Shown here piece by piece: positions 43,911 through 55,499 of a stretch of 64,000 nucleotides of DNA; position 1 is the first letter of the stretch, and each line of letters starts with the position of its first letter. Under the pieces are notes generated by a model. That model was not told the DNA's origin. It saw only the letters and a program-made list of their open reading frames with translations, and ran no database searches. The stretch is from Trichopria drosophilae (Eukaryota > Arthropoda > Insecta > Hymenoptera > Diapriidae), in the NCBI GenBank assembly GCA_030407085.1, contig CM059582.1, positions 89,332,001 to 89,396,000 on the forward strand, given 5' to 3'. A program made the position numbers and the translations under genes.

Positions 43911-44929
43911 AATTATATAGAATGTTCCTTTGACGTTACGAAGATATAATGCATAACCCTACAATATTGAAATAATTCAGTAACAAAAAACATAAAGATT
44001 GGATATTAAATTTTTTCATAAATTTAATTTATGTTTAAATTTTGTCAAGTATTTTATGTGGGGTTCAGATTTGAAATAAATATGCAGAATTTGGGTAAAC
44101 GCGATAATCTTCAAAATCTAAAGAACAACAATTGCGCTTATATATTTTAAATGATAATACATATACCCATATTAATCTGCTACGGTACGAGCCATAATTA
44201 TTTTTTATATTTTTCCACACTTCTTATCCACCACACATCGCAATCACTTAACGCAAAAATACATTTATCCTATCCTAAATAAATGAAGAATAAAAAGCCG
44301 TTATAAGGAACTTCACAATTCTGCGTTTTAATATTCTTTTAGTTCTTTCAAATTAAAAAGTCAAAAAATGTGTTTGATTTTGGCATTTAGTCTGATTATA
44401 ATAAATGGAACGGATTTCCAAAAAATTTAAATCGATGTAGCATTTTTTGGTGCAGATATGCGTTTGTGTCAGGAAAATTTGAAAATCGCTCTTTAAAGTT
44501 ATAGAGGGGTTGGGGGGGGGGGTTCAGAATTATTATCTTTTTTCTTTCCACGTTACAAGAAACTTATCGCGAACGTTACAGCCCTAATGCTATGGATGTA
44601 TTGAAATCCGCTCGATAACTCCTAGACATTATTTCAATCATAACTCCGCTTTCCACCCTCGCAGTGGTCTGGCATTTTTTTATAAACTTAAAACATTGTC
44701 ATCTTTGATTTTTCAAAGCACCAGACGGGTTATAATGATTTAAATTTTACTGTTTTTTTTTCATTTCTCGCAATTTTAGGGGGGATTAACCCACCCCCGG
44801 GGGACTACCAGACTTATGTTTTTTGGTTCTTATATTACAAGGGAAGTATCCTAAAAGTCTGACGCGTATTAATTATATTGTAACAAAAACGGTGCCAGTT
44901 CCTGGACTATATTCCCATCTGAAAATTTG
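43911..44929. other. AT-rich interval, nothing recognised
   Basis: A G9 run lies near 44513. No gene, array or inverted repeat was found. Confidence 0.4.
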
Positions 44930-45145
44930 TATATTACGAATCCGAGGTCAGATTTGAAAAATTCAAAATGGCGGCTTCAATATGGCGACCGTCGAACTGA
45001 AAATTTTCATTTTTTGAAACATAAAAAATATTACCATATTCTACGCAAAATTCTGAATAAAAATATGTCTCTTGCGATTTTTGTCTAAATTGCATACATT
45101 CCGAGGAAAACATTCCGATAGATCGCTTAGAATTCACATCGATTG
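44930..45145 (+). repeat. ATGGCGG repeat unit with a long tail
   Basis: The unit contains ATTACGAATCCGAGGTCAGA, TCAAAATGGCGGCTTCAATATGG and a tail of about 150 bp (ACCATATTCTACGCAAAATT, then CTTGCGATTTTTGTCTAAAT). The same 210 bp recurs twice in reverse orientation at 55515-56005. Confidence 0.7.
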
Positions 45146-45369
45146 AAAGGTTTTCGTTGTCGCTCATTACGAAACCTGTGGGAGATTTGCGACATTGAAG
45201 TTGGCGGAATCTGTACGGTGGAGCTGTTTTGAATTTTAATAAATATATTATAGATCACATATAATAACTTCGTACGAAAAATACTCTGATTCTTCAAATT
45301 TGTAAATGCCTTCCACTTCCTTGGTTTCAGTAACTAATTTACCTACTTACGCACAATACCACGTGACGG

Positions 45370-47020
45370 TTGAAGTTCGGTCTTTCATGTGGTGTTCGTT
45401 TGTTAAATTTGTTAAAAATTGCCGTCATCATTTTCTCTAGAAGATATAAGATTAAAAAACTCAGGGAAATGGTGATTGGCGGGAAGCAGGTGCCATATGC
45501 CAGCGAAACCAAATATCTTGGAGTAACCCTGGATAAAAAATTAAACTGGAATGGTCAGCTGGAAAACAAATGTCACAAGGCAATTGCTACTTTCTGGCAT
45601 TGTAGGACAGCTCTTGGTAACAGTTGGGGTCTAGGACCGAAATAGCTGCTCTGGATCTACCAACAGATTGTGCTACTAAGGATTACCTATGCCTCGCCAA
45701 TTTGGTGGCAGAGGACAGAAAAGAACCAAGTTCAACAAAAATTGAACAGGGTACAGGATATGTTCTTTAGGGGCATTTGCTCGGTAAGGAAAAGTACACT
45801 TATAGCCGCAATGAGGTCTCTTTTGGGCGTACCGTCCATGGCTCAGGCAGTAAAATGCGAAGCCATGAGAGACTCTCGTGTACAGACTCAAGTGCTTGGG
45901 AAGTTTGACAGGTAAGCCAGATTGGTTCAACAATCTTTTTCAAGGAAATCTGAGAGACATGTGGTACCAACCACAAGACAAGATCCAGACACACCACACG
46001 GGGGAAAACAACTTTAAGGTTTGTTTCCCCAACAGGGAGGACTGGAAAAATAAATCAGCAATACTCAGGAAAGGCATCATCTGGTTCACAGATGGGTCCA
46101 AAACCAACCAGGGTGTAGGCGCAGGATACTGCGGACAGAAGCTGCGGGAGAACCTTTCCCTCAAGCTCACCAAATTTAACACTGTTTTCCAAGGAGAGGT
46201 GGCGGCAATCCTCATGTGTGCCGAGACCCTCATGGAGAAAGATGTGACAAATAAAACGATATAGATATGCTCGGATAGCCAGGCCGCATTGAGAGCCATA
46301 GACAATCCAGTCGTCAAATCAGCTTTAGTCAGAGATACAAAGACCTGCCTACGTAACCTGGCCAAAAGAAACAAACTCAGCCTGACCTGGATACCTGGCC
46401 ATATGGGCTGGAAAGCAAATGAAAGAGCGGACACCCTTGCCAAGACGGGAATAGTTAATGGAACTGATTTGACTAGGAGGGTGGCACTGCCATTTCAAAA
46501 AGGACTCAACCTACTGGAGAGACAAATGAAATCCCAACAGGTTAGAGAGTGGATCAAAAACAAAAAATGCAGCACAACCAAAAGCCTTGCAGAAGAGCTG
46601 CAGGCGGACCGATGGGCTGAAAAACTGCTCGAACTAAACAGAAAAGAAATAAGAATCTCCATCGAAATCCTAACCGGACATGGAAACTTAAACAAGCACA
46701 TTTACATCGTAGGAAGGAAACCTTCACCGATGTGCACTAGATGTGATGAAAACAACGAGGAATCATCAATTCACTTCCTATGCGAGTGCCCTGCACTGAT
46801 GGAGACTCGAAGGAGATACCTGGACTCTCCATTTGTAAGCAAGGAGGAAGTCAGGGAGCGAAATCTCGGACAACTTTTGAGATTCTGCAAAGCAGCTGGT
46901 TATCCAACGGACCTTGAATAGCATCAGGAATAGCATATAAAGGCAAACAGCTAAGTGTGCTGATTTCTGGGGTTCACCCGAGCCTGATGAAGAAAATACC
47001 AATACCAAATACCAATACCA
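45370..47020 (+). pseudogene. non-LTR retrotransposon: RT end and RNase H domain
   Basis: Frames in order: 45370-45645 (KTKYLGVTLDKKLNWNGQLE, the RT thumb), a stop at 45643-45645, then 45670 (ITYASPIWWQRT and KLNRVQDMFFRGICSVRKST). After a frameshift comes 45878-46264 with IIWFTDGSKTNQGVGAGYCG (first RNase H Asp) and FQGEVAAIL (Glu). The frame stops at 46264. 46289-46921 reads through the last two Asp regions: CSDSQAALRAI spans the stop, and WIPGHMGWKANERADTLAK follows. A Cys/His end comes last, CTRCDENNEESSIHFLCECPAL. A C-terminal RNase H is typical of I, Loner, R1-related and LOA-type elements. The 3' end near 46990-47020 is made of AATACC repeats instead of poly(A). Two stops and one frameshift are present; the 5' part is missing. 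Confidence 0.8.
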
Positions 47021-47119
47021 AGGATAAATTGACTTTACCGACAAATTTTTTAGGCATTATCATAACCAAAGAAGTAATTTCGTATAAATACTTATACACA
47101 CATATATTTATCGTAATAT

Positions 47120-47913
47120 TGTTGCGTGAACCGTTGGTTTCTTAATTATTTAAATATTTGAATTCGCGCTAGACTTCCTATCCTAGTGGGCCAGGGAAAC
47201 GAAGGGGAAAGAAGGGGGCGGCACGTGTCGTGGAACGGCAATGCACGTGAAAAATTGGGCAGATTCGTTCCGACGCGCGTGCGATATACAGTGGTTTTGG
47301 CTACGCAAAGTCTATTGTTTGTGTTATTAGAAACAAATATATTTTTTGTGATTCGATCGGTGGTCGTAAGTGCTTAGGCATTGCTGAATTTGTATCTCGG
47401 AAATTATTGGGCGTGATTCTTGCTCGCCATCGGACGAATTCCTGGTGTGCGAAACGTCAGCGAAGTTTGTGCGCCCCCGTAAGTACGTTATTCAGGCAAA
47501 ATGTTTCCTTTTACATTTTCTCGATTGTAATCGTGGAAGATTGTAAGAAATAATAATAAAAATGAAATAAATGAACTTCCAGGCTTCATTCGAAGAATTC
47601 ATTTACCTGATCTCTATTTAACGGTCGACCGTAATATTCTGGCGAAGCGCCCCGGAAAGTTTTTACCGGTTCTCGCTTCATTTTTCCGCGAGTGTTATAA
47701 ATCTCATTCTTTCTCTCTCTTTCATTCTTTGTTGGGAATATTAACCCACGCCGCCTCCGCGGGTCGGACTTCTCTGTCCGACATATGCTGAGCTATTCGA
47801 TTGGTGTATTCCCTTAATTTTTATCTTGTCGCGTCCTCTGCCCTTTTTCAAGGTCAGACGACGGAGGGTAACACTTTTCTGTCATAATTGGAAATTAATG
47901 AAAAGAGGTTACA
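47120..47913 (+). repeat. left (5') LTR, 794 bp
   Basis: It begins TGTTGCGTGAACCGTTGGTT and ends GAAAAGAGGTTACA. It contains the 75-bp segment (about 47310-47395, GTGTTATTAGAAACAAATAT onward) that the right LTR lacks. A polyadenylation-like AATAAAAATGAAATAAATGA lies near 47555. Confidence 0.92.
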
Positions 47914-47915
47914 AA

Positions 47916-47935
47916 TGGCACCCAACCACGCGGGT
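47916..47935 (+). other. candidate primer binding site
   Basis: TGGCACCCAACCACGCGGG starts two bases after the LTR end. A TGG start is the complement of a tRNA CCA end. I could not assign the tRNA. Confidence 0.5.
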
Positions 47936-48757
47936 TTAAAATATGAAATCGAAATATGATCGAGAATGATTTTCTTAATTAAGGGAAATTAATCCCAAAA
48001 ACTATTCATTTTATATTATTTGGAAAAAAAAGAGAAAGAAAATTGGAAAATTTAAATATTTATTTCTAATTCCGAATAGAATTAAAAATTATTTAATAAA
48101 ACCACAATATATAATTTATTATTATAAAAGTCTGATAATAGTAATTTATGAATATTGGTCCGCATAGTATTGATGGAAAATTCCCAAGTAATATTCTTGA
48201 TTATTTTAATAAGAGGAATATTTTCAAAATTTTATTTACATGTGAAATGGGTTTCAGAAATCAAATATTCAGTAAATTATAGCATATAGATACATTAATG
48301 TGTCGTGTTTGAGCGTTCGAAATTGTCTATTGTTGCGTGCGATGTAAACAATGATAAATAATTGGAATTTGGACCGTGGAATTTCAATAGCAAAAAATAA
48401 AAATAAGTTTTAATTTTGAAATAAGAAGCCAAAAGAAGAAAACAGAATTAAATAGTTTAAATTAATTAATTATGGAATTTCGTTAGTGATTTTAATTAAG
48501 TTATTTAAATTGGATTAGAATTTAATAAAAATGTTAAGATTAAAATATCGATAAATGGCGTATGTCCTGTAATGTCGATGTGATGCCTTAAGTTATTTAA
48601 TGTCTTAATTTATTAATTTTAATTTATTAATCGAGGAATCTTAATTTAGTGACTGATTGAGTTATTATTAGTATATTAGTTGAGGTAGTAAATATGATGG
48701 CCTTATACCCTACAAAATGGTACAATAGTACAAATTCCCATAGAGGTAGGAAATATT
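47936..48757. other. leader of the gypsy element
   Basis: About 820 bp of AT-rich untranslated DNA lies between the primer site and the first gag frame. No feature was seen in it. Confidence 0.5.
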
Positions 48758-50024
48758 TTGGATTGTGCAGAAGCGGTTATCCAAAATAGAGGACAGGATA
48801 AGACACCGAACAGAATAGCAAGTAGTACCCGACTGGATGAAGAACGCCGAGGATTAAATGGACAAAGAGTCACATTTCAAGACACTTTTGGTGTAAATTA
48901 CCCATCGGATAACAACTCCAGGAGCACAACCCCGCATGATGTTCCTAGGGAGGGGGGAGAACAGGATTATCAGACCACACTGGTGGAGTTGAACCAGATA
49001 AGAGATCGGGTTAACAGGGCAATTAATATGCTCGGTGAAATTGTCCGAAAATAGGGAATTCAGTTTTCTGGAGACTCGGGACTCAGTAATGAAGAGTTCT
49101 TAACCCGAATCGAAGAAAAGCAACAATTGGCGGGATTAACCAGTCACCAAGTTTTAACGGCTATCCCAAATTTATTAAATGGAGTAACCTTACAATGGTA
49201 TCGATTGGTGCATCGTGAATGGCGTAACTGGGATGATTATCGTCGAGCTGCCTGTCAGTATTATGGAATTGACCGGAACGTCTTTCAACATTGGAAGCCG
49301 AAGCTCAGGCGCGCACACAAGGTCCGGAGGAACCGGTCCGAGATTTTATTGTGTGTTTGCGCACGATTCTCAATAGGCGTATGCCAGTACCCTCTATGGA
49401 GAGACAGCTGAATAGGTTACACCAAAATTTAAGGCCGGAAATCCAGATGACCATTCATCGTGAAGAAATTAGGAGTTACGATGAGTTACTCCAAAGGGCG
49501 ATGGAAGTCGAGCGAGTACAACGCTGTCTGAAATTGTACAAACCACCTCCAGATCCAGAAATGGCACTTTTTCCGGAAGTTGCTTACCGCGGAAAATCGG
49601 ATAGAGGAAGGAAAGGGAATCCGAAAGTAGCTGCCATGGAGACACCGAAGAAACCGGAAGTAGAAGCCATATTTGTACCGCAATCCCAAGAGAAAGCTGA
49701 AGATCGTGCGGATACTAAGAAGATGTTGGAGCAAGTGCTTAAGAAGATGAACAGATTCGAACAACAAATGAAGGAGCTTAGGGAAAAACAATCTTCTACA
49801 AAGTGGATCTCGAAGGAACCCCCGATAACATCTCCAGGAAGAAATAGTTCAGTTTTATCGAATCGGAACCGACAAAAGGTACGAAGTCCGCCGAAGAATA
49901 CGGAAAAGACCCAATCACCCGGATGGAATTATAATAAAAAATTAAGATGTTACGGGTGTAATAAACCAGGGTTCACAACGTATAATTGCCCTAACTGTTC
50001 GGGAAACGGGAAGAAGGAACAGTA
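48758..50024 (+). pseudogene. gypsy gag (capsid and degenerate zinc knuckle)
   Basis: The frame from 48758 (MDCAEAVIQNRGQDKTPNRI) stops at 49054. The same frame resumes as FSGDSGLSNEEFLTRIEEK and QVLTAIPNLLNGVTLQWYRL, the capsid start, and a frameshift near 49300 leads to 49291-50024. That part has EPVRDFIVCLRTILNRRMP and QLNRLHQNLRPEIQM (capsid C-terminal half, major-homology-like). A Lys/Glu-rich coiled coil follows, then CYGCNKPGFTTYNC. The knuckle normally needs His where Phe stands here, so zinc binding is probably lost. It ends at 50024, and the protease frame starts near 50044. Confidence 0.8.
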
Positions 50025-50043
50025 AGGGAGGCTTCTGTTCCGA

Positions 50044-50467
50044 AGAAGACCTCCAAGAAAACAGTTCGATCTGCCGACAGTTTGGGAAAAATTGATCCTA
50101 TTTTGGCGGATATGAATTCTACGGCTAGTGACGATTTTTCAAGGTGGCGGATCGCTACAGATATTGGAGAATACCATCTACGAGCATTATTTGATCCGTG
50201 TGCGGCTAGAACAATTATTGGTCCGGTTGGATATTTAATAGCTGCAGCATGCGGCCGGCAGGAACCGCGTATGAAGGACGCGTAGCTCAAGTAGCTGATG
50301 GACGAACTTCGACAATATCCGGTCAAGTCCAACTACCATTTCAGGTAGCCGGAGTTGAGAGAGAGATTTTGGCGTTAATTACGCCCAATCTTAAACCGAC
50401 ATGTATTTTAGGTGCTGACTTCCGTAGAGCATTCAATGCAGTTCTCCGCCCTAGGGAGAATTTATAA
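50044..50467 (+). pseudogene. gypsy protease region
   Basis: It shows YHLRALFDPCAARTIIGPVG, the aspartic protease active site in which the usual D-(S/T)-G is D-P-C. After a frameshift, ITPNLKPTCILGADFRRAFN gives the downstream 'ILGxDF' motif. The Asp remains but the loop residues are altered, so activity is unlikely. Two frames are needed (50082-50285 and 50249-50467). Confidence 0.65.
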
Positions 50468-50503
50468 TTCATTGAAGGCCGAAAGGGAGGTATTGAGGTT
50501 GAA

Positions 50504-51947
50504 ATGGCATCTATCGACGTAGGTCCTAATACACTCCAATCGTCACCCGGTTTGGTAAAAATCTCTACCGCACAGCGAGATATTATTGATAGGCTGGTGA
50601 AGAGAGTATTGCCAGAAGACTTAGGTCATATTGGGTGTATGCCACTGATCCAATGTGTATGCCAATTAAGCAACGGTACTACCCCATTTCTCAAAAGTTG
50701 GAGGAAGAAATGCATGCTCGAGTATAGAATATGCTGGACGAAAGCATCATCGAACGATCGTCGAGTGCATGGTCAAGTCCAGTAGTACTGGTGAAGAAAT
50801 CCAACGGGAAATGGCGCTTCTGTGTGCATTATAGGAAGGTCAACGCGTTATCAAAAATGATGCTTATCCATTACCGTATATGGACTCCATAATTCGGAAA
50901 TTGCAACGGGCTAAGTATATTTCGATTCTGGATTTAGGCAGTGCATACCACCAAATAGAAATGGAAGAAGAGTCAAAGCCTGTTACTGCTTTTACGGTTC
51001 CCGGTCGAGGACTCTTACAGTATCGGAGGATGCCATTCGGCTTATCTGGAGCCCCTGCCACATTCCAGAGCCTTCTCGATCGATGAATAGGTCCAGAATT
51101 GGAACCACATGCTTTCGCTTACTTGGACGATATTATTGTCGTTATAGAAACGTTCCAAGAGCACTTGCAGGGGCTAGAATTTCTATTGAGAAGAATAATG
51201 GAAGCTGGACTCAGTATTAACCGGGAGAAAAGTTTATTTTGTCGGGAAGAAGTCCGATATCTCGGTGTATTGGTTAATGGTGAAGGATTTCGTCCTGATC
51301 CCGAAAAGATCCAGCCTATTGTGGATTACCCGGCGCCGAAAAACCTTCGTCAACTTCGACGATTTCTTGGAATGGTGTCCTGTTATAGGAAGTTTAAGCC
51401 CGAATTTGCAATGGTTGCGGAGCCCTTGACGCAACTAACAAGAAAAAGTCATCGTTATGTTTGGACGCAAAAACAGGAGGAAGCTTTCGGGCAAATCAAA
51501 TCCTTGTTGGCATCTGCGCCAATTCTTCATCGGCCGGATTTTACCCAGGAATTCGTCATCGAAACAAATGCTAGTGGAACAGGTTTAGGAGCTGTTCTGG
51601 GTCAGAAAATCGATGGTGAGGATAGAGTATTAGTATTCGCGAGTCGTACTATGAATGCGGCTGAACGAAATTATTCAGCTTCGGAACGCGAATGTTTGGC
51701 TGTGATCTGGGCTATACGGAAATTTAGGGCCTATGTCGAAGGATACCATTTTAAGGTCATAACCGACCATAGCAGTTTACAATGGTTATATAACCTGCGT
51801 ATCCCAGTTGGTCGTTTGGCCTGATGGGCCTTAGAACTCCAGGGATATGACTACGATACTAGGCACCGAAAGGGAGCAATGCACCATGTTCCGGATGCGT
51901 TGTCACGCATGTATGAAACAGATGAAGAACCGGACGTGAATGCTATT
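50504..51947 (+). pseudogene. gypsy reverse transcriptase and RNase H
   Basis: After a degraded start (50504-50800), the RT reads MDSIIRKLQRAKYISILDLG and AYHQIEM (first catalytic Asp in LDLGSAYHQI). It continues RGLLQYRRMPFGLSGAPATF and, past a TGA at 51084, FAYLDDIIVV (YLDD active site kept). Then YLGVLVNGEGFRPDPEKIQP follows. The RNase H part has FVIETNASGTGLGAVLGQ, where the usual ETDAS Asp is Asn, then ASERECLAVIWAIRKFRAYV (Glu) and VITDHSSLQWL (Asp). After a TGA at 51822 comes GAMHHVPDALSRM (last Asp). RT residues look intact; RNase H has lost one catalytic acid. Three stops are in frame. Confidence 0.88.
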
Positions 51948-51950
51948 TAA

Positions 51951-53409
51951 GTGGTACCTGATACCTCAGACCGGTGGTATCTAGACAAACTACGACAGGT
52001 ACAGGAAGAACCACTTAAATACCCTTTTTGGAAGATCATGGATGCTCAGTTGTATGTGTATCGGCCGGACGAACGATTGGAAGATATGATTGGAGACGAT
52101 GATGCGTGGAAAATGGTTGTATTTAAAGAAATGCGTAAGGAGATTCTTCAAGAAAATCACGATATTCCCACCGCAGGTCATTTAGGTCGAAAGAAAACAA
52201 TAGATCGAATTTCTCGATACTATTATTGGCCTACTCTCCGGAAGAACGTAACAAGATATGTTCGTGGATGTAATATTTGTCAACAATGCAAGATTCCACC
52301 TGTTGCTCCTAGCGGTTTAATGGGGAAAAGAATCGTGACTGAACCGTGGAAAGTCGTCGCTAGTGATCTCATGGGTCCTTTTCTCCGGAGTAAGCACGGA
52401 TATGTACATCTTATCGTCCCACAAGACATCTTTACACGATGGATAGAGTGTGTCCCTAATAAAAAAACCTACCGGGAAAGCAATCTTGTTACGCTTTGGG
52501 ACCCCAGAGATATTTCATTCAGATACTGGTCCTGAATTCTGGAATAAGGAGGTTAAAACCTTTTTAGAAGAACGTGGTATTGAGTTCTCGCTAAATACGT
52601 TATATCATCCTCAGGCGAATCCGGTAGAGCGGACAAATCGTACCATTAAAACGATGGTGATAGCTTTTATAGAAGAAAGCCATCGAGAGTGGGACGAACA
52701 TATTGATGAGTTCGCCTTTGCCGTTAATACTGCTATACAGGAGTCTACTGGAGTTAGCGCAGCTTTATTAAACTTTGGTAGACAGCCGAAACCTCCATTT
52801 CTATGTCGACGAGTACAAGAACGTGAGGGAGAAAATTCTCACCAAGAGAAGGCTGTACCACAATGGAATGCCAGAATGAAGAATTTGAATGAGTTACGTC
52901 AAGAAGCGAGTGAACAGGCTCAGGAGGCCCAAAATCGACAAGCTGCATATTATGATAAAAGACGGCGTAATGTTGAATATCAGATTGGCGATAAAGTTTG
53001 GAAGAAAAATCGAATTCTTTCCTCATCGGTATAAGGCGTATCGGCTAAGTTAGCTCCGAAATATGCTGGCCCGTACACGATTGTAAAGAGGTTAGGTTCG
53101 AACGTTTAGGAATTAGTCGACCAACAGGGTCTTCCGGATAAAGCCACACACGTAGTTCATCTTTAACCATATCATGAAGCGGTGAACTTTAATCAAGAAG
53201 AGGAATGGGTAGCAGCAGAAGAGTTGGAGGTGAGTACCCTTAGCGAAGAGCCTGAGTCGCGTGCCATAGTCGACGGAAATAGGTCATCTGCCACTGTAAA
53301 TGCGCCTCGACCGCGAGGGCGTCCCCTAAGGAAAATCGCGATAATTCTAACGCTCAAACATGACGATTGTGCGGTCGACCCAGAAAGTCTATTCCTAATC
53401 CGAATATAG
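51951..53409 (+). pseudogene. gypsy integrase
   Basis: The HHCC zinc-binding domain is complete: HDIPTAGHLGRKKTI with His-His, then YVRGCNICQQCK with Cys-Cys. The core has VASDLMGPF (first Asp). After a frameshift near 52455 come IFHSDTGPEFW (second Asp) and HPQANPVERTNRTIK (Glu), so the DDE triad is all present. The C-terminal part reads AAYYDKRRRNVEYQIGDKVW, then, after a stop at 53032, AKLAPKYAGPYTIVKRLG, the SH3-like domain. The end to 53409 is a hydrophilic tail. Integrase inserts the cDNA. It is inactive here because of two frameshifts or stops. Confidence 0.88.
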
Positions 53410-53524
53410 TACCCATCCCGTCACCAGTCCCGTCGTGGTCTCCGCGCCGAACGCGAGCGCAGAGAAAACGGCAGAGTTGAATGGAGCATGGCATGTACTA
53501 ATCGCATGTGATTTATTTTGTTTT

Positions 53525-53542
53525 TGGTTGTGGATTTTCCAG
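53525..53542 (+). promoter_or_regulatory. splice-acceptor-like site before ORF3
   Basis: GTTGTGGATTTTCCAG is followed 9 bp later by the ATG at 53552. In errantiviruses the env ORF is expressed from a spliced subgenomic RNA. A pyrimidine-rich tract ending in CAG just before ORF3 suggests the same expression mode. The donor is not identified. Confidence 0.4.
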
Positions 53543-53551
53543 AATCAGAGA

Positions 53552-54397
53552 ATGGCGGAATCTTTTTCGGGTTCTAACCCCCAATGGAAGGAGGCTCGTC
53601 GGTTGGCTCTCCAGCAGGCCACCTCCGAGGAGGTCGTAAAAATGATGGAAGAGTTAGGCCTGTTGGAAAACTGGGAACCTTGGGGTCCCTTGGAAGTAGA
53701 CGTCGAAGCAGCCGAAGAAAATCTCCGGATGATGGAGTTGATGCGTCTTAACCCTGGGGCGTCGAACAAGGTCTCCACTTCGGATGAGTGGCAGGCCCTA
53801 TACGTGGCTCTACGAGCGAGTCAAAAGAGACGTCGTGAGGTATCCCAAGAGGAAGAGCGGGTTTTCGCTTGGTTGGACAAATTTTTAGAGGCGCGGGGAT
53901 CCGTAGGGGCAACCTACGCCAAACAGATCCTGCCTTTAATGAAAGATTATCGGCAGGAGCAGGAGATGGCCCGTGAGCTCCGCAGGAATTAAACCGAGGA
54001 AAGAAAGGCCGCCCAACAACGTCAGCGACGGGTCCTCCAGTGGGCCTCGGTAAATGTGGCCGAAAAACAGTTGGCGGCTGAAGAATTATCGCGGAAGGCC
54101 GATCAACTTCAGAAGGAGCACAAATCGGCCATCCAAGCTCGGAAATTGACAGATATTCGGGCTAAAGAATCCCGAGTTTGGGTCAATGTAGAGTTTGCCA
54201 AAACCGAACACCAACGACTGATCCAAAAGGCCTCCGGGTCCAGGGACGAGTTTGGGGATAGATGCCTCAAACCCAAAAAGCAGCCACGATGTTCCGAATG
54301 TGGGTGGCCCGGCATCTGGTGTCCTGGAATATGCCCTAATAAGGCCAAACACCCGCTCAAGGATGGGACTAATGTTGGACCACACCAAAATAAGTAG
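53552..54397 (+). pseudogene. third ORF of the gypsy element, not an envelope; coiled coil and Cys cluster
   Basis: One frame runs from the ATG at 53552 (possibly 53435) to a stop at 54395-54397, about 281 codons, broken only by TAA at 53990-53992. The N-terminal half is acidic and helical (MAESFSGSNPQWKEARRLAL, then VVKMMEELGLLENWEPWG). The middle is Lys/Arg/Glu-rich and looks like a coiled coil (AEKQLAAEELSRKADQLQKE). The C-terminus has CSECGWPGIWCPGICPNKAKH, a C-x2-C-x6-C-x3-C set with a nearby His that could bind zinc. There is no signal peptide and no hydrophobic membrane span, so it is not an env gene. I do not recognise the family. It may be a chaperone or nucleic-acid-binding accessory protein. 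It is far less decayed than gag and pol, with one stop and no frameshift. Confidence 0.6.
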
Positions 54398-54627
54398 GAC
54401 TTACTTCCAAAGTCAGGATAAAGCCTAAGGCTAATAGTTGTGTCTTGACAAAGAAAAATATAAATATATATAAACCGAATTATTTATTGAGCACGACTAA
54501 ATTACTTTTTGTTTGCATGCGTATGATGTCCGCTGTAACGGGACTAATTATTTATCTAAGCCTCCTCATCCTCCTCATTAGAAAGTCTGAATATCGAGCT
54601 GTTACTCTGGCGGAGTATTCAGCGTCT
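54398..54627. other. 3' untranslated stretch of the gypsy element
   Basis: An AT-rich stretch lies between ORF3 and the polypurine tract; nothing else was seen. Confidence 0.4.
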
Positions 54628-54637
54628 GGGAGGGGGC
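54628..54637 (+). other. polypurine tract
   Basis: GGGAGGGGGC directly abuts the right LTR (TGTAGCGCG at 54638), the expected position for the plus-strand primer. Confidence 0.8.
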
Positions 54638-55358
54638 TGTAGCGCGAATCGTTGGTTTCTTAATTATTTAAATATTTGAATTCGCGCTAGACTTCTTATA
54701 TCCTAGTGGGCCAGGGAAACGAAGGGGAAAGAAGGGTGCAGCACGTGTCGTGGAACGGCAATACACGTGAAAAATTGGGCAGATTCGTTCCGACTACCGC
54801 GCGTGCGATATACTGTGGTTTTGGCTATGCAAAGTCTATTGTGGGAAATTATTGGGCGTGATTCCTGCTCGTCATCGGACGAATTCCTGGTGTACGAAAC
54901 GTCAGCGAAGTTTATGCGCCCCCGTAAGTACGTTATTCAGGCAAAATGTTTCCTTTTACGTTTTCTCGATTGTGATCTTGGAAGATTGTAATAAATAATA
55001 ATAAAAATGAAATAAATGAACTTCAATGCTTCATTCGAAGAATTCATTTAGCTGACCACTGTTTAACGGGCGACCGTAATATTTTGACGAAGCGCCCTGG
55101 ACAGTTTTTACCAGTTCTCGGTTCATTTTTCCGTGAGTGTTATAAATCTCATTCTTTCTCTCTCTTTCATTCTTTGTTGGGAATATTAACCCACGCCGCC
55201 TCCGCGGGTCGGACTTCTCTGTCCGACATATGCTGAGCTATTCGATTGGTGTATTCCCTTAATTTTTATCTTGTCGCGTCCTCTGCCCTTTTTCAAGGTC
55301 AGACGACGGAGGGTAACACTTTTCTGTCATAATTGGAAATTAATGAAAAGAGGTTACA
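54638..55358 (+). repeat. right (3') LTR, 721 bp
   Basis: It begins TGTAGCGCGAATCGTTGGTT and ends GAAAAGAGGTTACA. It is collinear with the left LTR but lacks about 75 bp and carries a few base changes. Confidence 0.92.
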
Positions 55359-55499
55359 ATATATATTACCACGTAAATACGAATAGATAAAAGTTCCGTA
55401 AGAATGATATAAATATCCACAGTAAAAAAGATGCATGAGAGACAGCACATATGTATTTTCCAGAAAACAACTTCGCTTACGAGAAACGAACTTTCAGTG

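Larger units (their letters stand above)
47120..55358 (+). mobile_element. gypsy-type LTR retrotransposon, 8.24 kb, both LTRs present
   Basis: LTRs at 47120-47913 and 54638-55358 enclose gag, protease, RT, RNase H, integrase and a third ORF in the same direction. Both outer flanks read ATAT, consistent with a 4-bp target duplication. The order RT-RNase H-integrase places it in Ty3/gypsy. Numerous stops and frameshifts in gag and pol show it is inactive. The two LTRs differ by an indel of about 75 bp and scattered substitutions, so the insertion is not recent. It sits in the interval framed by inverted 210-bp repeats (44930 and 56005). Confidence 0.92.

Noticed and set aside
53552..54397. ORF3 as a decayed envelope gene
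   Set aside because: No signal peptide, furin-type site, hydrophobic fusion segment or transmembrane span is visible. The composition is coiled-coil and charged.
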